From: Pinibacter aurantiacus | Lineage (GTDB): Bacteria > Bacteroidota > Bacteroidia > Chitinophagales > Chitinophagaceae | Reading direction: 5' to 3' | Assembly (NCBI RefSeq): GCF_019130065.1 | Contig: NZ_JAHSPG010000003.1 | Location: 186,001 to 250,000, forward strand | DNA length: 64,000 nucleotides | In this document: one piece after another, positions 5,447-14,852 of the stretch | How the letters are laid out: every line of letters begins with the position of its first letter | Numbering within the stretch: position 1 is the first letter of the stretch | Translations under genes and position numbers: made by a program | Notes under the pieces: model-generated | The model's database searches: none | Told to the model about the DNA's origin: nothing | What the model saw: the letters and a program-made list of their open reading frames with translations, nothing else

Positions 5447-5713
5447 TTAAGCCGTAGCCTCAACTGCGTTTACAGAAACGACAGTTTTGTTACCTCTTGA
5501 TTTTCTGAATTCAACTACACCATCAGTAAGTGCAAACAATGTATAATCTTTACCAACACCGATATTTTTACCAGGATGATAAACAGTACCACGTTGACGA
5601 ACGATGATGTTACCTGCAGTCGCAGCTTGACCACCATAGATTTTTACACCCAGGCGTTTGCTTTGCGAGTCGCGGCCGTTCTTTACACTACCTTCACCTT
5701 TCTTGTGAGCCAT
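5447..5713 (-). CDS. rpmA: 50S ribosomal protein L27
   Basis: 88 residues with the L27 signature from the N-terminus: '[20 protein letters not shown]', then 'GVKIYGG' and '[13 protein letters not shown]' (about residues 37-49). L27 reaches the peptidyl transferase centre of the large subunit. It lies 24 nt downstream of rplU on the same strand, the usual rplU-rpmA operon. Confidence 0.97.
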   Translation of the reverse strand: MAHKKGEGSVKNGRDSQSKRLGVKIYGGQAATAGNIIVRQRGTVYHPGKNIGVGKDYTLFALTDGVVEFRKSRGNKTVVSVNAVEATA

Positions 5714-5737
5714 GATATAAGTTTTTTATAATTGTGA

Positions 5738-6040
5738 TTATGCGATTTCGTTGATCTTGATCTTTGTATGATGAGTTCTGTGACCGTGTTTCTTACGGAA
5801 ACCTTTTCTTCTCTTCATTTTAAAAGCGATCACTTTATCACCTTGTACTTGAGCGATGATTTCAGCTTTAACTACAGCTTTTACAGCAGCACCTACTGAA
5901 AGGCTACCATCTGTATCTACTAGTAATACTTCTGAAAACTCTACTTTGTCACCGGCATTGCCGCTAACCTTTGGTACATACAAAGTTTGGCCGTTTTCGA
6001 CCTTAAATTGTTGCCCTGCTATTTTTACTACTGCGAACAT
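5738..6040 (-). CDS. rplU: 50S ribosomal protein L21
   Basis: The start is taken at 6040 (MFAVVKIAGQQFKV), giving 100 residues, the normal L21 length. A longer upstream frame overlaps the promoter and is rejected. The signature 'MKRRKGFRKKHGHRTHHTKI' lies at the C-terminus. First gene of the rplU-rpmA operon, preceded by a strong consensus promoter. Confidence 0.97.
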   Translation of the reverse strand: MFAVVKIAGQQFKVENGQTLYVPKVSGNAGDKVEFSEVLLVDTDGSLSVGAAVKAVVKAEIIAQVQGDKVIAFKMKRRKGFRKKHGHRTHHTKIKINEIA

Positions 6041-6061
6041 AACTTTCCGAATTAAGGAGTG

Positions 6062-6091
6062 CAAAGGTAAGAGTATTTTACTTTCCAACAA
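6062..6091 (-). promoter_or_regulatory. Consensus Bacteroidota promoter of rplU-rpmA
   Basis: On the minus strand TTG (6091-6089) and TACCTTTG (6069-6062) are separated by exactly 19 bp, matching the TTG-N19-TAnnTTTG consensus, 22 bp upstream of the rplU start. Confidence 0.85.
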
Positions 6092-6177
6092 ATGTTTATT
6101 GCAAAAATGTTTCACGCAAATAATTCAATGTTTTGGTAGATTGCAGCCTGTTATTTTTACTTAACTGTAATAAATCT

Positions 6178-7671
6178 ATGAAATTCAAATCATTTCTTGC
6201 CAAACCCTTTGCTTCGTACATCCACAGGCAAATTAAAAAAGGAATGCTTACCGCGCTGGAAGATCAGGAAAATATTTTTAAAGATCTTTTAAAAACGGGC
6301 AGCAAGACCACTTTTGGAGAAGATCATAAGCTTTCGGAGGTAAAAACCTATGAGGATTTTAAGAATGCCGTGCCTATTCGCGACTATGAGCAGTTCAAGC
6401 CATATATAGAAATGGTAAAGGCCGGCAAACATAATATCCTTTGGAAAGGCCAGCCGATCTATTTCGCCAAAACCTCGGGCACTACAAGCGGCATTAAATA
6501 CATCCCAATTTCGAAAGAATCTATTGATAATCATATAAATACAGCCCGTAACGCACTTCTTTGTTTCATGGCAGAAACAGGAAATACAGCTTTTGCCGAT
6601 GGCAAACTGATCTTCCTTTCCGGGTCTCCGGAACTGGAGCGGATTGGCAATATTCCTACAGGAAGGTTGAGCGGCATAGTTAACCACCACGTTCCCAGTT
6701 ATTTACGCAGTAACCAACTCCCTAGTTACGAAACGAACTGTATTGATGAATGGGAAACGAAGCTGGATAAAATAGTTGAAGAGACTATTAACCAGGACAT
6801 GACGCTGATTAGTGGCATTCCACCATGGATGCAAATGTATTTTGACCGTATCTCACAGGTGAGTGGCAAAAAAATTAAAGATATTTTCCCAAATCTCTCC
6901 GTATTGGTTCATGGCGGCGTAAACTTCGAGCCATACAAAGCAAAACTTTTTGAAAGCGTAGGAAAGGTTTTACCCACTATCGAAACCTACCCTGCTTCTG
7001 AAGGTTTCTTCGCTTTCCAGGATTCGCAAAACGCGGAAGGGCTTTTATTAAATACCAACAGCGGAATATTCTTTGAATTTGTTCCTGCGGGTGAAATTTT
7101 CGACAAGAACCCAACACGTATTAGTCTTAAAGATGTAAAGGTGGGTGAAAACTATGCCATCATCATTAACAACAACGCTGGTTTGTGGGGCTACAACATT
7201 GGAGATACAGTTCGTTTTGTTTCTACCAGTCCTTATCGCATAGTGGTTACAGGAAGGATCAAACATTTTATTTCTGCGTTTGGCGAACACGTTATTGGTG
7301 AAGAAGTAGAATATAGCTTGTTGAAAGCTGCACAGGAAGAAGGTGTGCACATCACTGAATTTACTGTGGCGCCGATGATCAAGCAAGATGCAGGAAAGTC
7401 TTACCACGAGTGGTTCGTAGAGTTTGAAAATGCCCCCGCAAATATGGCCGAGTTTGCTTTGAAAGTAGACAACAATCTGCGTAGCAAGAATATCTACTAC
7501 GACGACCTGATCACTGGCAACATTTTGAAACCGTTGGAAATAAAACCTGTTCACAAGAATGGTTTTATCGAATACATGAAGAGTGTTGGTAAGCTGGGCG
7601 GACAAAATAAAGTGCCACGACTAAGTAATGATAGAAAACTGGTGGATGAATTAGCAAAATGGACGGATTAA
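6178..7671 (+). CDS. GH3 auxin-responsive promoter family protein (acyl-adenylating enzyme)
   Basis: 497 residues from ATG 6178 (MKFKSFLAKPF). It has the adenylation motif 'AKTSGTTSGIKYIPIS' (about residues 97-112), the 'YPASEGFFAF' segment (about 270-279) and 'GRIKHFISAFGEHVIGEE' near 360-377, as in GH3 proteins of the ANL superfamily. Plant members conjugate acyl acids to amino acids; the substrate of bacterial members is mostly unknown. It is transcribed divergently from rplU, with a terminator downstream, so it is probably monocistronic. Confidence 0.9.
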   Translation: MKFKSFLAKPFASYIHRQIKKGMLTALEDQENIFKDLLKTGSKTTFGEDHKLSEVKTYEDFKNAVPIRDYEQFKPYIEMVKAGKHNILWKGQPIYFAKTSGTTSGIKYIPISKESIDNHINTARNALLCFMAETGNTAFADGKLIFLSGSPELERIGNIPTGRLSGIVNHHVPSYLRSNQLPSYETNCIDEWETKLDKIVEETINQDMTLISGIPPWMQMYFDRISQVSGKKIKDIFPNLSVLVHGGVNFEPYKAKLFESVGKVLPTIETYPASEGFFAFQDSQNAEGLLLNTNSGIFFEFVPAGEIFDKNPTRISLKDVKVGENYAIIINNNAGLWGYNIGDTVRFVSTSPYRIVVTGRIKHFISAFGEHVIGEEVEYSLLKAAQEEGVHITEFTVAPMIKQDAGKSYHEWFVEFENAPANMAEFALKVDNNLRSKNIYYDDLITGNILKPLEIKPVHKNGFIEYMKSVGKLGGQNKVPRLSNDRKLVDELAKWTD

Positions 7672-7724
7672 TCGAAAATTGAAAGTTGAAAGTTGAAAAT
7701 GACTTGCGACTTCACATAAATGAG

Positions 7725-7752
7725 AAAGCAGTCGTTATGACTGCTTTTTTTA
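7725..7752 (+). terminator. Terminator of the GH3-family gene
   Basis: AAAGCAGTC (7726-7734) pairs with GACTGCTTT around a GTTAT-type loop, and a T run follows. Confidence 0.85.
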
Positions 7753-7916
7753 TTTAGTATATACAACTTCGTCAAATACGTTGTCCATGCTTTGAAGACC
7801 AGCGACAAAACCGTGATTGGGCTTTGGTTGCGACGCTCCATTCAACAGTAGTTCATCTATTGAACAAAAGAAAAAATCAGTGTAAATCTGCTAAATCAGC
7901 GTCATCTGCGTGCTCC

Positions 7917-10163
7917 CTAATACCCAAAAACATCTTTTCGAAGTTTAGAATAGTATTCCACCTTACCCTGCTGCTTCATATCACTATAGAATGAGATTAG
8001 TCCATTAATAATTGATGGATCATTTCCATAGGTTTTAGTAAACCTTTCAAGTAAAGCGATTGCTTTCCCGGCATCTTCCATATCATGCATAGCTACGGCA
8101 TATCCGTAATTGAAGGCGGCATTTGATGGCTCGAGTTGGATGGCTTTTTGCAATTCCGCAACGCCTTCTTTTTTATCTCCTTTTCGCACATGCCATAGCG
8201 CAAGTGCATAATGAAGAGCACCATTGCGCGGGAAAATTTGCAGTCCTTTATCGAGGATCTCTTTCACCTTCGCTTCGTTTTGTTTCATGCGGTACAAGTC
8301 TGCAAGATTCATGTAAAGGCTGCTATTCTTTGGAAACCGATTAATACCCAAAAGATATACTTGTTCTGCATCGTCTACCTTTCCAGTGCCTGCAAAGAGA
8401 ATTCCCTGGTTAAGATAACCTTCAGGACGGTCGCTCAAATTTCTCTCCATTGTAATAGCTTCATTCATTACAGCATCAAACCTTTGTCTGCCTGCTTGCG
8501 GCAATTCGGCGTAAAATGGTAGTAGTACATTCAATGCCTCGCGTCTCACTGTTAACGCCGGATCGTTCAATAAAGGAAGTACTGCAGGCTGTGCAATTGT
8601 TGAAGGCAACGGAGAGATGGCGCGCAGTGCGTTAAGCCGCAAATTGGGATCGTTGCTTTTTAGCTGCATGTTTATCTGATCAATGCTGCGTTGTGAATAA
8701 AATCTGTTGTTCGTTTCAAGCGCTGTTGCTTTTATAATTGCAGGATAATTTGCAACGGTCATCAGTTCGCTCCATGCGGCATCGCTTCCTGGAATATTCT
8801 TTGCAATCAATTGGCTTAATTCTCCATAGGTCTTCTGTTTTGGCAATTTATCACCATACCATTGTGTGAAAAACTTAGTTATCCATTCTGTTGTTTTATC
8901 TGTGTGGCATTTATTGCAAGCGTTAGGCGCGTCCATGTTTTTTGATAAATCGGGCCTTGGTATGCGAATGCTGTGATCCCTTCTTCCATCAATTACCATG
9001 TAGTTTGTTACAGGCATGTGACAGCCAACGCAAGTCGCCCCACTGCTGTTTTTTTCATGATGCGTGTGTTCTACAACATCAAATTTTTCAGGCGCATGAC
9101 ATGAATAACACAATGCATTCCCTTGAATTTTTATTTGCATCGTATGCGGATCGTGGCAGTTCATGCATGTTACGCCTTGTGCATACATCTTGCTTTGAAG
9201 AAAAGATCCGTATTCATAATCTTCCTCTTTTATTTGCCCGTCCTCATAATAATTATTGGTATTGATGGTAGATGGAATATGCGTTTGCAAAAAGGAAGCA
9301 CCGTGATGATAATTGTCTGAAATGCGTGAGGCTCTTGCATGACAGCGTGCACAGGTTTCAATCAACATATCATTTTTTTCAATCTGCGACGGGTACGCAA
9401 TGCCTCTTTCTTTGTTGAAAACCCAGCTTACTTTTTTTGAAGAAATATTGATAGCAAAGCCTTTCAAACTGTCGTCCATACTTTTTTTACCTGCCCAATT
9501 AATGTGGCCAGAAGCTGGTCCGTGGCATGACTCGCAGGAAACTTTGCTTTCTGTCCATGTACTGTGATAAGTATTTGCGATGAAATCGTAATTTTTAGAA
9601 TAGTTGGTTGTGTGGCAATCAGCGCACATAAAGTTCCAGTTCTGGTTTATGCCTGTCCAGAACAATTCGTCGCCAGGAAGAATATTTTCTTTGCCATAAA
9701 TATGGAACCAGCGCTGGCCGCCTTCATTTACCGGCCTTGTATCCCAGCAAAAGGGAAGTGTTTGAATACGTCCGTCGGAAAACTGCACAAGGTACTGCTG
9801 CAAAGGCTTCCATCCGAAAGTATAAGAGATAGCAAATTCTTTTTTCTTACCAGTCGAATCAAGAGTTCGAACAAAATAGTGATCACCTTTTTTGTAGAAG
9901 AATGAAGTATCACCATGCGAAATAAAAGTGGCATTTTCAAAATTGCCTTTTACAGAGTGTGGTGAAGCGCTGTCCATCGCATGAAAATGATCTGAAGAAA
10001 GATAGCGGTCATATTCATTCTGGTGGCAGCTTTTGCATTTCTCTGTCCCCACATATGTTAGTTCAACGGCAGTAGCGGGCCTTGTTGAATCAACGCAGCG
10101 ATACAAAGCAATAGCCAATAGAATCAATGCAAGTGTTGTTGAGGCAATCTTCATAACGAGCAA
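7917..10163 (-). CDS. Octaheme c-type cytochrome with C-terminal HEAT and TPR repeats
   Basis: 748 residues; a second start lies three codons later (MKIAST). An N-terminal hydrophobic segment (about 4-21) acts as signal or anchor. Eight CXXCH heme sites follow: CKSCH (about 43), CADCH, CESCH, CARCH, CMNCH, CYSCH, CVGCH and CNKCH. The spacing resembles cytochrome c554/NrfA-like multiheme proteins. After the hemes come HEAT-like units (about 490-560) and TPRs (about 590-735). Family knowledge: such proteins move electrons in the periplasm, and some are reductases for nitrogen or sulfur oxides. No partner quinol dehydrogenase is adjacent, so the reaction is unassigned. Confidence 0.85.
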   Translation of the reverse strand: MLVMKIASTTLALILLAIALYRCVDSTRPATAVELTYVGTEKCKSCHQNEYDRYLSSDHFHAMDSASPHSVKGNFENATFISHGDTSFFYKKGDHYFVRTLDSTGKKKEFAISYTFGWKPLQQYLVQFSDGRIQTLPFCWDTRPVNEGGQRWFHIYGKENILPGDELFWTGINQNWNFMCADCHTTNYSKNYDFIANTYHSTWTESKVSCESCHGPASGHINWAGKKSMDDSLKGFAINISSKKVSWVFNKERGIAYPSQIEKNDMLIETCARCHARASRISDNYHHGASFLQTHIPSTINTNNYYEDGQIKEEDYEYGSFLQSKMYAQGVTCMNCHDPHTMQIKIQGNALCYSCHAPEKFDVVEHTHHEKNSSGATCVGCHMPVTNYMVIDGRRDHSIRIPRPDLSKNMDAPNACNKCHTDKTTEWITKFFTQWYGDKLPKQKTYGELSQLIAKNIPGSDAAWSELMTVANYPAIIKATALETNNRFYSQRSIDQINMQLKSNDPNLRLNALRAISPLPSTIAQPAVLPLLNDPALTVRREALNVLLPFYAELPQAGRQRFDAVMNEAITMERNLSDRPEGYLNQGILFAGTGKVDDAEQVYLLGINRFPKNSSLYMNLADLYRMKQNEAKVKEILDKGLQIFPRNGALHYALALWHVRKGDKKEGVAELQKAIQLEPSNAAFNYGYAVAMHDMEDAGKAIALLERFTKTYGNDPSIINGLISFYSDMKQQGKVEYYSKLRKDVFGY

Positions 10164-10256
10164 GAGTGATTTGCAATATATGAATATAAGAAAGCTTTGA
10201 TCCTGATTTTAATTATAGAGCGACAATTGTGAAGACTTGAGTGCCTACCATTCTTT

Positions 10257-10376
10257 TTTAACCACAGAGTTCATGGAGATTTTTTCACAGAGGAAACGGA
10301 GATTTGTGCAGCATCCATATCTTAAACCCACCTCTCATTTACTCTGTGAAAAAAACTCCTTTTCTCTGTGGTTAAA
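10257..10376. repeat. Inverted repeat of the TTTAACCACAGAG family
   Basis: TTTAACCACAGAG (10257-10269) and CTCTGTGGTTAAA (10364-10376) enclose a second pair, TTTTTTCACAGAG and CTCTGTGAAAAAA. The structure sits between the cytochrome gene and the tRNA cluster and may act as a terminator-like hairpin. No gene is seen in 10164-10458. Confidence 0.7.
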
Positions 10377-10421
10377 TTCACCACGTCTGCTTGTGGGCCA
10401 TCGCGCAAAAAAGTTTGGAGC

Positions 10422-10455
10422 AAAAAAAAGCAGATAACCTTTCGATTATCTGCTT
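10422..10455 (-). terminator. Terminator of the distal tRNA-Gly
   Basis: AAGCAGATAA (10429-10438) pairs with TTATCTGCTT (10446-10455). A preceding A run forms the U tract on the minus strand. Confidence 0.85.
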
Positions 10456-10458
10456 TTG

Positions 10459-10531
<73 letters not shown>

Positions 10532-10578
10532 TTGTTGTAAAGAACTTTATCCTCTATAATAATAGCGCTCTAAAAGAG

Positions 10579-10664
10579 TACCCGGGATGGGAGTTGAACC
10601 CACACGAGCATTGCTGCCCACAGGATTTTAAGTCCTGCGTGTCTACCAGTTCCACCACCCGGGT
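10579..10664 (-). tRNA. tRNA-Leu(UAA)
   Basis: Class II tRNA. The acceptor ACCCGGG pairs with CCCGGGT. The anticodon loop CTTAAAA in stem AGGA/TCCT gives TAA. The T-arm is GTGGG-TTCAACT-CCCAT. Confidence 0.94.
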
Positions 10665-10683
10665 GACACTATCTTTAAGACAA

Positions 10684-10712
10684 AAAAAGCAGATAACTGA
10701 GGCTATCTGCTT
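10684..10712 (-). terminator. Terminator between tRNA-Gly and tRNA-Leu
   Basis: AAGCAGATA and TATCTGCTT arms around ACTGAGGC, with an A run on the left. The stem matches the terminator at 10429-10455, so tRNA-Gly plus terminator appears to have been duplicated as a unit. Confidence 0.8.
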
Positions 10713-10720
10713 TGTCTCAG

Positions 10721-10793
<73 letters not shown>

Positions 10794-10952
10794 TTATTAT
10801 AAAGAACTTTTTCATCTCAAAATTTCTCTTCGTATTGGCTATCTTGTTGATTTGCTTTTACTTATAAGAGCTTTTGTTATTTTGATTGGGAGTGCAAAGT
10901 TATTTTATTTTTTGAACCCTCCAACTTTTTCCCCTACTTTTTCAAATATTTT

Positions 10953-11165
10953 TTATTTGTATTTCGGAGTGTACTGGGTGCTTTCAGGTACTGCTACATC
11001 CGGGTGTCCTTTGTAACGGTGCTGATACAAACCATAACATCCGCCAAGCACAAAAGCTAACACACAAAACACTTGCAGATAAAATATAAATACAGATGAA
11101 TTAACCCAGTTTTTTGCGAAGTCTTTCTTTGTTGGATCGTCGAAATGTTGTTCGTTCTGTGCCAT
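10953..11165 (-). CDS. Small single-span membrane protein, unknown
   Basis: The start is taken at 11165 (MAQNEQHFDDPTKKDF), giving 70 residues; a start seven codons upstream is possible. A charged N-terminal third is followed by one hydrophobic span ('VFIFYLQVFCVLAFVLGG', about residues 25-42) and a short polar tail. No family was recognised. It lies 45 nt downstream of the glycosyltransferase gene on the same strand. Confidence 0.6.
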   Translation of the reverse strand: MAQNEQHFDDPTKKDFAKNWVNSSVFIFYLQVFCVLAFVLGGCYGLYQHRYKGHPDVAVPESTQYTPKYK

Positions 11166-11210
11166 AAGTTTTTTATTGCATTGCAAAAATAAAGGTTGAA
11201 ACTATTCAAT

Positions 11211-12236
11211 TCATTTTTTGGTGCCGAGAATTTCAGAAAATCTTTTCTCACCCAGTATAAAATGTTTCCATACGATGCTATGGGTATAGTATCCATGCAG
11301 TTTTCCAATTCGCTTTTTTGCAAACACACTTTTCTTTCTCTCGAAAAATAACCACTTCAAAAAGCTTGCATGCGCTCTCAGGATCGCGGTGATATAATGT
11401 GTTTCACCCGCCAGCAATGTCTTCCAGGCGCTTATAGCATCCAGCAAAAACCTGTAGGGTATTTTCCATAGCGCCATTGCAACGGGCAGATTCTTTGCCA
11501 TCATGACCAAATTATTCCGGAAGTTGAGATACACTTTTCTTTCGTTTCCTTTGGGCAATGTTCCTCCTCCAACGTGGTACACGACGGATTTTGGACAGGC
11601 CATGATTTTGTATCCATGTAACTGCATTCTCCAGCACAAATCTATCTCCTCCTGGTGTGCAAAGAAATATTCATCCAGCCCGCCAAGCTCTCTGTATACT
11701 TCGCTTCTTACGAACATGGCGGCTCCGCTGGCCCAGAATATTTGTGCTATGTCATCGTACTGCCCGTGGTCTTCCTCACAAATGTCAAATATTCTTCCCC
11801 GCGCAAAGGGATAACCAAGTCTGTCCAACCACCCTCCTGCTGCACCGGCGTATTCAAATAATCTTTTATCAGAAAACATGCGCAGTTTAGGTTGACAGGC
11901 CCCGATATTCTCATCGCTCTCCATGAGCTCGATAACAGGTTCGATCCAGCCGCTTTCAACTTCTACATCTGAATTCAGCAAAACAAAATAATCGGCTTCT
12001 ACCAGTTTTAATGCTTCGTTGTAGCCTTTTGCAAAGCCGAAGTTTTCCGATAGCCTTAATATTTTTATTTCGGGATAATTTTTCTGAACAAATTCGACAG
12101 AATCATCGGTGGACGCGTTATCAGCCATCACTATTTCAACATTTGAGTATGTTGAGGCAAGGACGGAAGGAAGGAATTGCTGCAAATGTTTTTGCCCATT
12201 CCAGTTTAAGATAACGACTGATACTTTTGGTTGCAA
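11211..12236 (-). CDS. Family 2 glycosyltransferase
   Basis: 341 residues. The GT-A fold start 'VSVVILNWNGQKHL' (about 5-18), the 'ADNASTDDS' loop, the metal/nucleotide site 'LLNSDVEVESGW' (about 87-98) and 'AHQEEIDLCWRMQLHGYKI' (about 190-208) match GT2 enzymes of the rhamnosyl/WbbL type. These transfer a sugar from a nucleotide donor to cell-surface polymers. The C-terminal 100 residues are basic and probably touch the membrane. The acceptor is unknown. No other polysaccharide genes adjoin it. Confidence 0.9.
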   Translation of the reverse strand: MQPKVSVVILNWNGQKHLQQFLPSVLASTYSNVEIVMADNASTDDSVEFVQKNYPEIKILRLSENFGFAKGYNEALKLVEADYFVLLNSDVEVESGWIEPVIELMESDENIGACQPKLRMFSDKRLFEYAGAAGGWLDRLGYPFARGRIFDICEEDHGQYDDIAQIFWASGAAMFVRSEVYRELGGLDEYFFAHQEEIDLCWRMQLHGYKIMACPKSVVYHVGGGTLPKGNERKVYLNFRNNLVMMAKNLPVAMALWKIPYRFLLDAISAWKTLLAGETHYITAILRAHASFLKWLFFERKKSVFAKKRIGKLHGYYTHSIVWKHFILGEKRFSEILGTKK

Positions 12237-12372
12237 GGATTATTCTTTAATCAAATATTCTTAAAAATAAGGCTTGCGAAGATAAGAGATTACTTAGTTA
12301 TAAGTTGTTAGTTGCTAGTTGTTGGTGTTAGCAATTCCTGAAATTTGCCTTTTACGGTGTTCGCAAACAGTT

Positions 12373-12801
12373 TTATTGAATCTTTTCAAATGTACAAAAG
12401 GTTGTAGATGCATTTAAATCCGGCTGAATGGCCATTGCCTGGATCCTAAAAGTTTTCCCTGTAACTACCCAACTAAAATCATAATACACGAAAGAACTTA
12501 TTTGAGAGTTGATTGAGCGAACACCTATCTTCCCGTCTTTAAACTCATATTCAAATGTTTGCAGCTCGGGATGGGCGGGTGCGGTTATATTGTCACGGTA
12601 AGCTTTGGAATTGAAGAACAGACTGGGCTTGCCATTTGTAGCGGACACGACAAGGGTGTCAGCCCGTGAATCTACCTTTACGTAGGTTCCCCTGAAAACG
12701 TCTGAAGCCGCGTCATAACTGGGACTTGCAGAGGTTGAACTTTTTGTACACGACAACATCATAACCGGCACTACCAACAATAAAAGTAAAAATCTGCACA
12801 T
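12373..12801 (-). CDS. Hypothetical lipoprotein
   Basis: 142 residues with a lipoprotein signal peptide: hydrophobic core 'FLLLLLVVPVMMLSC', lipobox LSC at about residue 18, then a Thr/Ser-rich linker. The rest appears to be beta-rich and has no recognised domain. It is 9 nt downstream of the symporter stop on the same strand, so it probably shares its transcript. Confidence 0.65.
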   Translation of the reverse strand: MCRFLLLLLVVPVMMLSCTKSSTSASPSYDAASDVFRGTYVKVDSRADTLVVSATNGKPSLFFNSKAYRDNITAPAHPELQTFEYEFKDGKIGVRSINSQISSFVYYDFSWVVTGKTFRIQAMAIQPDLNASTTFCTFEKIQ

Positions 12802-12810
12802 CTTTCTGGT

Positions 12811-14517
12811 TTATTGCTTTGACAACTTAAGCAGATTGAACGTTGCATGTATTATTAACGCTACTGCAACTACGCCCAATGCCCCAATCAGGTTTAACCA
12901 TAAAAACCCGATATTGCTTTTCCAAAACAACAGAATTATGGCTAATTCTACAAATAAGGCGCTTGCAAACACGGCGTTGCCTTTCACCTTTTTACAATAA
13001 AATGCCACGAGAAAAATACCGAGGATCACACCATAAAACAATGAGCCCAAAACGTTTACCGCCTCAATTAGACTCCCCATGTTATTGGCGAATTGAGCTA
13101 TTATAATACAAAATATACCCCAGGCAAGACTATAATAGCGGGATATGGAATAATCTTTCATCTCTGTACAAGATGTATTGATAAACTTTTTATGAATATC
13201 TACAACGGTGCTGGATGCAAGAGAATTTAGCGCCGCCGCAATGCTTCCCCAGCTTGCCAGGAAAATCACGGCGATCAATAATCCAACGAGCCCTTTTGGT
13301 AGATAATCAACTACAAACCTTATAAAAATGTAATTCGTGTCGCTCGCATCCCCGCCGACTTCTTTTTTCAAAACGTCTTTTAAACCTGTTCTTATTTTCT
13401 CGCTTTCTGCGTTTACATTTCTTAGCTCCTCTACCGTTGAAACTGACGCTCCGCCATTCTTTTCTTCCTGAACAAATGTTGTTGAGAGCTTTTTTTTCTT
13501 TGCCGACAAAAGATTGTATTGCTGCTCCATTGCCTTCAACGTGTCCTTCCCGGGCGAGGCGGCAAGTTTATTCACTTGTGCCTGGTTGAAAAAAATCGGT
13601 GCCTGGTTAAACTGGTAGAATGTAAATATCAAAGCACCGATCAGCAAAATCAAAAACTGCATCGGCACTTTTACAATGCCGTTCATTAACAAACCTGTTT
13701 TACTTTCTGCGACATTTTTGGCTGTGAGATAGCGCCCTACCTGGCTTTGATCGGTCCCAAAATAAGACAGTGCGAGAAAGAAGCCTCCTATCAACCCGCT
13801 CCAAATATTATAACGGTCGCTCCAGTTAAATCCTTTTTCACCATTGCCACTTGTTATCACATTTAATTTTCCCAGCTTACCACTCACCTTTAAGGCGTCA
13901 ACAAAACCAACGCCTTCAGGCAGCAAATGCACGACCATATAGGCTGCTAAAAACATTCCCGCAAATATGATGATGAGTTGCAGCTGCTGTGTATATGCAA
14001 CGGCCTTGGCGCCGCCGGTTACGGTATAGATAATGAGCAGGCCTCCCATGAAAATGTTTGTCCAGTATATGTTCCAGCCTAATAACGATGACAAAATAAT
14101 TGACGGTGCGTAGATACTTATGCCTGTTGAAAGCCCTCTTTGTAATAGAAACAGAAACGAAGTAAGCGTTCTTGTTTTGAGATCAAATCGCTCTTCTAAA
14201 TATTCGTATGCAGTGTAAATTTTTAGCCTGTGAAAAACGGGAACAAATGTGATGCATAATACAACCATGGCAAGCGGCAAACCAAAGTAATATTGCACGA
14301 ATCGCATTCCGTCTGTATATGCCTGTCCGGGAGCTGAAAGAAATGTAATGGCACTGGCCTGCGTTCCCATTATACTAAGTAAAATGAGATACCATGGCAT
14401 GCTCCGGTTGCTTAAAAAATAACCGTCCAGATTTTTTGTCGTACGGCTTTTATACAATCCATAACCAATGATGATGAGTAAAGTAACTGCCAGTACTATC
14501 CAATCTATAAAGCTCAT
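12811..14517 (-). CDS. Sodium:solute symporter (SSS family)
   Basis: 568 residues with about 13 membrane segments, starting MSFIDWIVLAVTLLIIIGYG. The 'SIMGTQASAITFLSAPGQAY' region (about 48-67) and the 'GGAKAVAYTQQLQ' stretch are typical of SSS transporters of sugars, sialic acid or similar solutes. A hydrophilic insert with predicted coiled coil lies between membrane segments at about 318-395 ('KLAASPGKDTLKAMEQQYN' onward). Its start overlaps the stop of a tiny upstream membrane protein by 4 nt (ATGA), a sign of translational coupling. The substrate cannot be named. Confidence 0.9.
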   Translation of the reverse strand: MSFIDWIVLAVTLLIIIGYGLYKSRTTKNLDGYFLSNRSMPWYLILLSIMGTQASAITFLSAPGQAYTDGMRFVQYYFGLPLAMVVLCITFVPVFHRLKIYTAYEYLEERFDLKTRTLTSFLFLLQRGLSTGISIYAPSIILSSLLGWNIYWTNIFMGGLLIIYTVTGGAKAVAYTQQLQLIIIFAGMFLAAYMVVHLLPEGVGFVDALKVSGKLGKLNVITSGNGEKGFNWSDRYNIWSGLIGGFFLALSYFGTDQSQVGRYLTAKNVAESKTGLLMNGIVKVPMQFLILLIGALIFTFYQFNQAPIFFNQAQVNKLAASPGKDTLKAMEQQYNLLSAKKKKLSTTFVQEEKNGGASVSTVEELRNVNAESEKIRTGLKDVLKKEVGGDASDTNYIFIRFVVDYLPKGLVGLLIAVIFLASWGSIAAALNSLASSTVVDIHKKFINTSCTEMKDYSISRYYSLAWGIFCIIIAQFANNMGSLIEAVNVLGSLFYGVILGIFLVAFYCKKVKGNAVFASALFVELAIILLFWKSNIGFLWLNLIGALGVVAVALIIHATFNLLKLSKQ

Positions 14518-14651
14518 GAAAAGTATTTAGTAAATAATTGAAACAATACAATAAGCAACGCAAGAATGACTATAACAAGCGTGTACCATGTGCGCCAGCT
14601 TTTAAAAACCGGGGCTACATCTTCATCTGTATTTGCTTTTATGTTGCTCAT
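14514..14651 (-). CDS. 45-residue single-span membrane protein coupled to the symporter
   Basis: ATG at 14651 opens a 45-codon frame: a polar start (MSNIKANTDEDVAPVFKSWR), then one hydrophobic span ('WYTLVIVILALLIVLFQLF', about 22-40), then KYFS and TGA. The stop overlaps the symporter ATG as ATGA. The overlap, common strand and membrane topology argue for a real gene, perhaps a small accessory subunit of the transporter. It is short and resembles no named family, so function is inference. Confidence 0.65.
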   Translation of the reverse strand: MSNIKANTDEDVAPVFKSWRTWYTLVIVILALLIVLFQLFTKYFS

Positions 14652-14674
14652 TTGTATGTTCGATTTATTGCAGA

Positions 14675-14836
14675 TTATTTGCGGCCGGAGATCAACATGC
14701 CCGCCATCCAGCCCAGGCCAAGCCCAATGATCAAGCCAACTGAAACGCGTTTAATAAATGCGCCGATTATCAATCCCAAGATCACACAAAGCAGTATTCC
14801 AATATCTCTTCTTCCTTGTTGTTTCGGTTTGCTCAT
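14675..14836 (-). CDS. Small glycine-rich two-span membrane protein
   Basis: The start is taken at 14836 (MSKPKQQGRRDIG), giving 53 residues; a start 19 codons upstream would overlap the GNAT gene. Two short hydrophobic spans ('IGILLCVILGLIIGAFI' and 'VGLIIGLGLGWMAGMLI') are joined by KRVS, with GxxxG patterns typical of oligomerising small membrane proteins. It lies 23 nt upstream of the 45-residue coupled gene and 16 nt after GNAT, within one minus-strand run. Confidence 0.6.
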   Translation of the reverse strand: MSKPKQQGRRDIGILLCVILGLIIGAFIKRVSVGLIIGLGLGWMAGMLISGRK

Positions 14837-14852
14837 GATTATTTGTTTCCCA

